A DNA stretch of 64,000 nt, taken from assembly GCA_036311565.1 (NCBI GenBank), contig JAXJPR010000003.1, positions 17,050-81,049 of the forward strand, read 5' to 3'. Positions 59,079 through 64,000 of this stretch are shown one piece after another (positions within the stretch are counted from its first letter, which is position 1; each line of letters opens with the position of its first letter). Made by a program: the position numbers and the translations under genes. Source of the DNA: Fimousia sp036311565 (lineage in GTDB: Bacteria > Bacillota > Clostridia > Lachnospirales > Lachnospiraceae). The notes below the pieces were generated by a model. The model did not search any database. It was not told the origin of the DNA and was given only the letters and a program-made list of their open reading frames with translations.

Positions 59079-62000
59079 ATGCAGACGATCATGAATCCTT
59101 TGGAAGGATATCAGGAATATTTAAATGTTAAACAGGCATTGACGAACAAACAGACGCCAGTTTCTGTCAGCGGTTGTATTGATAGTCAGAAATGTCACTT
59201 AATGTATGGGCTGGGGCAGGCTTATCAAAATAAAGTCATTGTGACTTATAGTGAAATTAGGGCTCGCGAATTAGTGGAAGAATATCGTTTTTATGAGAAG
59301 GATGTATGTTATTTTCCTGCAAAAGATTTGCTGTTCTATGACGTGGATATTCATGGAAATATGATTGCTCAGGAACGTCTGGGGATTCTAAGAAAACGAA
59401 TGGAAGAAGTGCCTGTGACGATTGTGGTGACTGTCGATGGCTTGATGGATAAACTGGTGTCTTTGGAAGTATTAAAATCCAATCGCATCCATTTGGCAGC
59501 GGGAGAACAGATTTCCATCCAGGATATCACCACCAGACTGGTGGAGCTGGGATATGAGAAAAATGCTTTTGTAGAGCAGCCAGGCGAGTTTGCCATTCGT
59601 GGTGGAATCTTCGATGTATATCCAATTACGGAGGACTGTCCATACCGGATTGAATTGTGGGATGATGAAATAGATTCTATCCGGAGTTTTGATGTAGAAA
59701 GCCAGAGATCTATAGAAAATGTGGATGATGTATGGTTTTATCCGGCTACAGAAGTGGTTTTGTCACAAGAGGCCATTCAAATTGGATTAAAAAAGATGGA
59801 AAAAGAACAAAAAGAATATGCGGCAGCGTTAAAAAAAGCCATGAAGACTGAATCATATGCGAGAAGTAACCGGGAACTGGAACGTGTAAAAGAAGAACTT
59901 CATGAATTGGGAAATCTCATTGGTGTAGATGCATATTTGCCATATTTTTATGAAAATACAGTGTCATTTTTGGATTATTTTCCGAAGGAAGAAACGTTGT
60001 ATGTATTTGATGAGCCTAACCGAATCGAAGAGAGAGCGTATGCATTTACCAGTGAATTTCAGGAAAGTATGAAATCCCGTCTGGAAGGTGGATACATTCT
60101 CCCAAGTCAGGCAAAGAGAGTCTACACATTTGGAGATATTATAGGGAAACTAAATGGACAGCCTGTGGTATATATGAGCATGCTGATTCAGAAATACCAT
60201 TTTGTATCGGTAGAAAACCAGTTTTGTATGGATGTAAAATCTATACAGTCATATAATAACAGCTTTGAGCAGTTGCTTAAGGATTTAAAAGAATATAAGA
60301 AAAAGAAATATCGTATTTTGGTCTTATCTCCATCCAATACCAGAGCAAAAAGATTTGCTGGGGAAATCAGAGATGCAGGAATGGAAGCCGCATATCATGA
60401 AAAACTTGATAAAAATCTTGTAGATGGAGAGATTATGGTATCTGCAGGGAAGTTAAAAAATGGATTTGAGTATCCATCCCTGCGGTTTGTAGTCATATCA
60501 GAAACAGATATTTTCCAGACTAAAAAGCAGAAAAAACGAAAGAACCAAAATGCACAGAAGGGAACAAAAATTAAAAGTTTTTCCGATATATCCATTGGAG
60601 ATTATGTGGTTCACGAAAATCATGGAGTTGGCATTTATCGGGGAATCGAAAAAATTGAAGTGGATAAGGTGGAAAAGGACTACATTGATATTGAATATAA
60701 AGGTGGAAGTCATCTTTTTATGCTGGCATCCCAGCTGGATTTGATTCAAAAATATGCCAGTGCAAATTCCAAAAAGCCAAAGATCAATAAACTGGGCGGC
60801 AGTGAGTGGATTAATACAAAGAAAAAAGTAAAAGGAAAAGTTAATGCCATTGCCAAAGATTTGGTGGAACTTTATGCCATACGGCAATCAGAAAAAGGAT
60901 TTGCCTGTGATCCGGATACCATCTGGCAGACAGAATTTGAAGAATTATTTCCATATGATGAGACTGATGATCAGTTAAATGCCATCGAAGATACCAAACG
61001 GGATATGGAAAGTGATAAGATCATGGACCGGCTGATCTGTGGAGACGTAGGATATGGGAAGACGGAAGTTGCCATTCGTGCTGCATTTAAAGCGGTTACC
61101 AACAGCAAACAGGTCGTATATTTAGTGCCAACAACCATTCTGGCCCAGCAGCATTATAATTCTTTTGTGGAAAGAATGAAGGATTACCCGATACGAATTG
61201 AGATGATGTCCAGATTTCGTACACCGGCCCAACAGAAAAAGACCATCGAAGGGTTAAAAAAGGGAAGTGTGGATATTGTAGTAGGAACTCACAGGGTGCT
61301 TTCAAAAGATATCGAATTCAAGGATCTAGGACTTTTGATTATTGATGAAGAACAGCGCTTTGGTGTTGCACATAAAGAGAAAATTAAAAAGCTCCGAAAG
61401 AATGTAGATGTACTGTCCCTGTCTGCAACCCCGATTCCAAGAACGCTTCACATGAGTCTCATTGGAATCCGGGATATGAGTTTGTTAGAAGAACCTCCGG
61501 TGGACCGCCGTGCCATTCAGACTTATGTCATGGAATTTAATGAAGAGATGATCCGAGAAGCCATTTTGCGGGAATTAAACAGAGGAGGACAGGTTTATTA
61601 TGTATACAATCGAGTAAATAACATTGAAGAAATTGCAGCAATGGTACGAAAATTGGTGCCAGAAGCGGTGGTAGAGTACGCCCATGGACAGATGAGTGAA
61701 CGGGCATTAGAAAGCAAAATGTTCCAGTTTATGAATGGAGAAATTGATGTATTGGTTTCTACTACTATTATTGAGACCGGACTGGATATCTCCAATGTAA
61801 ATACGATGATTATTCATGATGCTAATAATCTTGGGCTTTCCCAGTTGTATCAGCTGAGAGGGCGTGTGGGCCGGTCCAATCGCACCGCCTATGCATTTTT
61901 GATGTATAAGAGAGATACCATGTTAAAGGAAACGGCAGAAAAACGCTTGCAAGCCATTCGGGAATTTACAGATCTGGGTTCTGGATTTAAAATTGCTATG

Positions 62001-62597
62001 CGGGACCTGGAAATCCGTGGAGCTGGAAATCTTCTTGGAGAAGCCCAATCCGGGCATATGGAAGCCGTTGGATATGATTTGTATTGTAAAATGTTAAATG
62101 ATGCCGTACTTCGTTTAAAAGGGGAAGCCATAGAAGAAGCGGAATTTGAAACAGTGGTGGATCTTCAGATGAATGCGTTTATACCAGCCAGTTATGTGAA
62201 AAATGAATTTCAGAAATTGGAACTTTATAAGCGGATCTCAGAAATTACGTCAGAAGAAGATTATGAGGAAATGACAGACGAGCTCATTGACCGGTTTGGG
62301 GATATGCCGAATTCCGTGACCAATCTGCTTCATATTGCTCTTCTTCGTTCCAACGCTCATCGTGCCAATCTTTTAGCAGTGGAGCAAAAAGGCGAAATGG
62401 TATTGTTCAAGATGTATCAGAAGGCCAACGTGGATGTGGATAAAATTCCAGATTTACTGGAAAAATATAGAAATATTATGAAATTCCAGGTTGGGGAAAC
62501 GCCAACATTTCGTTTGGATTTGACAAAGAAAAAGAAGAAAGAACGTCTTCCTATGATTTGTCAGATTGTGTCGGAGATAAATGATTTGATAGAGTAG
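59079..62597 (+). CDS. mfd: Transcription-repair coupling factor
   Basis: DNA translocase that removes stalled RNA polymerase and recruits UvrA. At 1172 residues it is full length: UvrB-like N-terminal domain (NPLEGYQEYLNVKQALTNKQ; FVEQPGEFAIRGGIFDVYP), the RNA-polymerase-binding domain (SIGDYVVHENHGVGIYRGIE), a superfamily 2 motor (CGDVGYGKTEVAIRAAF; LGLLIIDEEQRFG; ALSATPIPRTLHMS-type LSLSATPIPRTL; QLRGRVGRSNRTAYAFL) and the C-terminal TRCF domain. ATG 59079 is chosen by the GGGTGG site. Confidence 0.97.
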   Translation: MQTIMNPLEGYQEYLNVKQALTNKQTPVSVSGCIDSQKCHLMYGLGQAYQNKVIVTYSEIRARELVEEYRFYEKDVCYFPAKDLLFYDVDIHGNMIAQERLGILRKRMEEVPVTIVVTVDGLMDKLVSLEVLKSNRIHLAAGEQISIQDITTRLVELGYEKNAFVEQPGEFAIRGGIFDVYPITEDCPYRIELWDDEIDSIRSFDVESQRSIENVDDVWFYPATEVVLSQEAIQIGLKKMEKEQKEYAAALKKAMKTESYARSNRELERVKEELHELGNLIGVDAYLPYFYENTVSFLDYFPKEETLYVFDEPNRIEERAYAFTSEFQESMKSRLEGGYILPSQAKRVYTFGDIIGKLNGQPVVYMSMLIQKYHFVSVENQFCMDVKSIQSYNNSFEQLLKDLKEYKKKKYRILVLSPSNTRAKRFAGEIRDAGMEAAYHEKLDKNLVDGEIMVSAGKLKNGFEYPSLRFVVISETDIFQTKKQKKRKNQNAQKGTKIKSFSDISIGDYVVHENHGVGIYRGIEKIEVDKVEKDYIDIEYKGGSHLFMLASQLDLIQKYASANSKKPKINKLGGSEWINTKKKVKGKVNAIAKDLVELYAIRQSEKGFACDPDTIWQTEFEELFPYDETDDQLNAIEDTKRDMESDKIMDRLICGDVGYGKTEVAIRAAFKAVTNSKQVVYLVPTTILAQQHYNSFVERMKDYPIRIEMMSRFRTPAQQKKTIEGLKKGSVDIVVGTHRVLSKDIEFKDLGLLIIDEEQRFGVAHKEKIKKLRKNVDVLSLSATPIPRTLHMSLIGIRDMSLLEEPPVDRRAIQTYVMEFNEEMIREAILRELNRGGQVYYVYNRVNNIEEIAAMVRKLVPEAVVEYAHGQMSERALESKMFQFMNGEIDVLVSTTIIETGLDISNVNTMIIHDANNLGLSQLYQLRGRVGRSNRTAYAFLMYKRDTMLKETAEKRLQAIREFTDLGSGFKIAMRDLEIRGAGNLLGEAQSGHMEAVGYDLYCKMLNDAVLRLKGEAIEEAEFETVVDLQMNAFIPASYVKNEFQKLELYKRISEITSEEDYEEMTDELIDRFGDMPNSVTNLLHIALLRSNAHRANLLAVEQKGEMVLFKMYQKANVDVDKIPDLLEKYRNIMKFQVGETPTFRLDLTKKKKKERLPMICQIVSEINDLIE

Positions 62598-62614
62598 TCC
62601 ATTTGTAGTATAGT
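62586..62614 (+). promoter_or_regulatory. Promoter of the PrsA-like gene
   Basis: TTGATA (62586-62591), a 17-nt spacer and TATAGT (62609-62614), starting inside the last codons of mfd. Confidence 0.7.
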
Positions 62615-62675
62615 AATATCATATGAGAACGGAGAGAGAATGGAATTAAACCAATGAATGAAAATGGAGGTTATC

Positions 62676-63734
62676 ATGAGAAAGTTTAAGAAAATGGCTG
62701 TCCTGACAGTGTCTGCAGTTATGATGAGTACATTACTTAGCGGATGCAGCATAGGGAATACTGCATTTAAATATGGGGATATCAAAGTTGGACTACCAGA
62801 AGCGACGGTTTATGCTAAAATACAGCAATATAGTGCGGAAAGTCAATTTGCTTCTTATTATGGAGAAAATATGTGGGATATTGAGATTCAGGAAGGGGTC
62901 ACCTTTGAGGAATCAGTAAAGGAAAATGCCATTGAACAGATCAAGACAGTAAAAGTTCTGGCAGACCACGCGGAAGATATGAAAGTTTCTCTGTCTGAGG
63001 AAGAAAAGAAAGAAGTAAAAGAAAATGTAGAAAATTTTGTTTCTGGTGATATGGGAAAGAAGATCATGGAATCTGCAGAGGCAGATGAAGAACTCATTTC
63101 CACGATTTATGAAGAAAATGCTCTGGCAAGTAAAGTCCATGACGCTATTATTGCAGATGTGGATACCAATGTGACAGATGAAGAAGCGAAAGTTACTACG
63201 GTTTATAAATTGGTATTTGCCACAAAGAAGACAGATACTAATGGTGAAGAAGTGACATTATCTAAGGAAGAACAAAAGAAACAGCTGTCTAAAGCCAAGA
63301 AAGCATATCGTGCACTGAAAAAGGGAGCTGATATGACAGCTCTGGCCCAACAGTATGATATTGCCGATGATGCCAGTGAAAGCTACTCTGCTGGAAAATC
63401 TCTTGGAGGAGAATCATTCGAAGAAGCAGTTGCGAAACTGGAGGAAGGAGAATTTACATCGATCATCAAAACGGACGAAGGATATGTAGTTGCCAAATTA
63501 GTGACAGAGATGGATAAAGAAAAAACAGAGGAAAATAAAGAAACTGTTTTGGAAGAACGTCAGCAGGAAGCATATCAGAAACAGCTGGATCAGTGGACAA
63601 AAGATCTGGAAGATGACTGGGATTATGAAAAAGATGTCAGCAAAAAATATCGGGAAGATTTAAAATTCGAATTTGGAGAATTTAGCGAGACAACAGAAAC
63701 TACAGCTACAACGGCTGCAACAGAAGAAAAATAA
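62676..63734 (+). CDS. PrsA-like foldase lipoprotein (parvulin-type PPIase)
   Basis: Probable extracytoplasmic chaperone of 352 residues. A lipoprotein signal peptide (MAVLTVSAVMMSTLLSGC) ends at the lipobox LSGC. A SurA/PrsA-like N-terminal helical domain (about 35-170) is followed by a parvulin-type domain (about 175-275: VYKLVFATKKT, KKGADMTALAQQYDIADDAS, KSLGGESFEEAVAKLEEGEF) and a helical C-terminus with a Thr-rich end. ATG 62676 is 5 nt from GGAGG. Catalytic PPIase residues were not individually verified; it may act only as a chaperone. Confidence 0.87.
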   Translation: MRKFKKMAVLTVSAVMMSTLLSGCSIGNTAFKYGDIKVGLPEATVYAKIQQYSAESQFASYYGENMWDIEIQEGVTFEESVKENAIEQIKTVKVLADHAEDMKVSLSEEEKKEVKENVENFVSGDMGKKIMESAEADEELISTIYEENALASKVHDAIIADVDTNVTDEEAKVTTVYKLVFATKKTDTNGEEVTLSKEEQKKQLSKAKKAYRALKKGADMTALAQQYDIADDASESYSAGKSLGGESFEEAVAKLEEGEFTSIIKTDEGYVVAKLVTEMDKEKTEENKETVLEERQQEAYQKQLDQWTKDLEDDWDYEKDVSKKYREDLKFEFGEFSETTETTATTAATEEK

Positions 63735-63748
63735 AACAGCACCCAACG

Positions 63749-63786
63749 AATAAGGATATCCCATTCATATGGATGTCCTTATTTTT
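63749..63786 (+). terminator. Terminator after the PrsA-like gene
   Basis: A 13-bp stem (63749-63761 with 63771-63783, one G-U pair) ending in five T's. Confidence 0.88.
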
Positions 63787-64000
63787 ACCATCAAGATTGA
63801 CAATTTTTTACAAATCTGTTCAGGTTATGCTCTATGATGCAATTTCTTATGAAGAATAGCTACAGGAATTTAAATCGTTAGATTTTAGGTCTAACTTTTG
63901 GTGTTGGTTCAGAAGCGGGATTTTTGCAGTACCTATTTAAAAATTTCCATTAATATGCACATAATAAGACAAATAATAACAAAAGCATATAAGCCGATAC
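63787..64000. other. Right-edge intergenic region without a gene
   Basis: No supported open frame. Visible are a TTGACA (63797-63802) without a well-spaced -10 and a 6-bp hairpin GTTAGA/TCTAAC (63879-63897) followed by four T's. The next gene probably lies beyond the window. Confidence 0.6.

Overview
The window is low-GC DNA from an anaerobic, spore-forming Firmicute, most probably a Lachnospiraceae member related to lactate-using butyrate producers such as Anaerostipes or Anaerobutyricum. Supporting this are gdpP-rplI-dnaB, a CwlD amidase, GlgC/GlgD, SpoVG, LL-diaminopimelate aminotransferase, an 8-subunit F-type ATPase, a 2[4Fe-4S] ferredoxin, a lactate permease/dehydrogenase/ETF operon and several lineage-restricted unknown proteins. 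The genus is an inference. Nearly all of the window is ordinary chromosome. One UPF0236/ISLre2-type transposase is the only mobile element; no prophage, CRISPR array, tRNA or rRNA was found.

Layout. 0-4 kb: c-di-AMP phosphodiesterase (cut by the left edge), ribosomal protein L9, replicative helicase, MerR regulator. 4-10 kb: DUF1858 protein, ferredoxin, MecA, an unknown 70-residue protein, CwlD, then tsaC/sua5 - YwlE-like phosphatase - rpiB, xpt and a thioesterase. 10.3-12 kb: a sigma factor/anti-sigma pair with a matching second promoter behind it. 12.2-19.2 kb: the complete atp operon (atpZ, I, B, E, F, H, A, G, D, C). 19.3-28.7 kb: VanZ-like protein, HAD phosphatase, two tandem secreted Ig-like proteins, DUF4253, TatD, RsmA, DUF6128, TadA. 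28.7-30 kb: SRP RNA, a FadR-type regulator, and a gene-less promoter/operator/terminator block. 30-41 kb: a YwmB-like protein, an unknown protein, a methyltransferase, a large membrane-anchored protein with a degenerate C39-like end, M29 aminopeptidase, SbcD/YhaO-like and compact YhaN-like proteins, PBP1A. 41-47.3 kb (minus strand): dapL, prs, dnaI/dnaC, dnaD, a DnaA-box cluster, murC. 47.6-50.3 kb: glgC-glgD-spoVG. 50.5-52 kb: the transposase. 52.1-58.4 kb: lactate permease, lactate dehydrogenase, EtfB, EtfA, acyl-CoA dehydrogenase. 58.5-63.7 kb: pth, mfd, PrsA-like foldase.

How parts connect. The FadR-type regulator at 29.1 kb and the lactate operon at 52.1 kb share a distinctive operator, TTGGT-N3-ACCAA, which places both in one predicted lactate regulon. 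Immediately after the regulator gene there is a perfect TTGACA-17-TATAAT promoter. It is overlaid by a 21-bp-arm palindrome containing this operator, has a second operator next to it, and is closed by a terminator with no gene between: a candidate regulated small RNA of about 165 nt, or the scar of a lost operon. The sigma factor operon has a parallel arrangement: the same TGTCAC-N13-ATACGTT element lies before the sigma gene and again after the anti-sigma gene, where it leads to a short, terminator-closed stretch without a convincing gene.

Other points of note are five perfect DnaA boxes in 151 bp between murC and dnaD, a YwlE-family phosphatase whose catalytic cysteine is serine, an ETF pair placed between an electron donor (lactate dehydrogenase) and a possible acceptor (acyl-CoA dehydrogenase), and a divergent, long PRPP synthetase.
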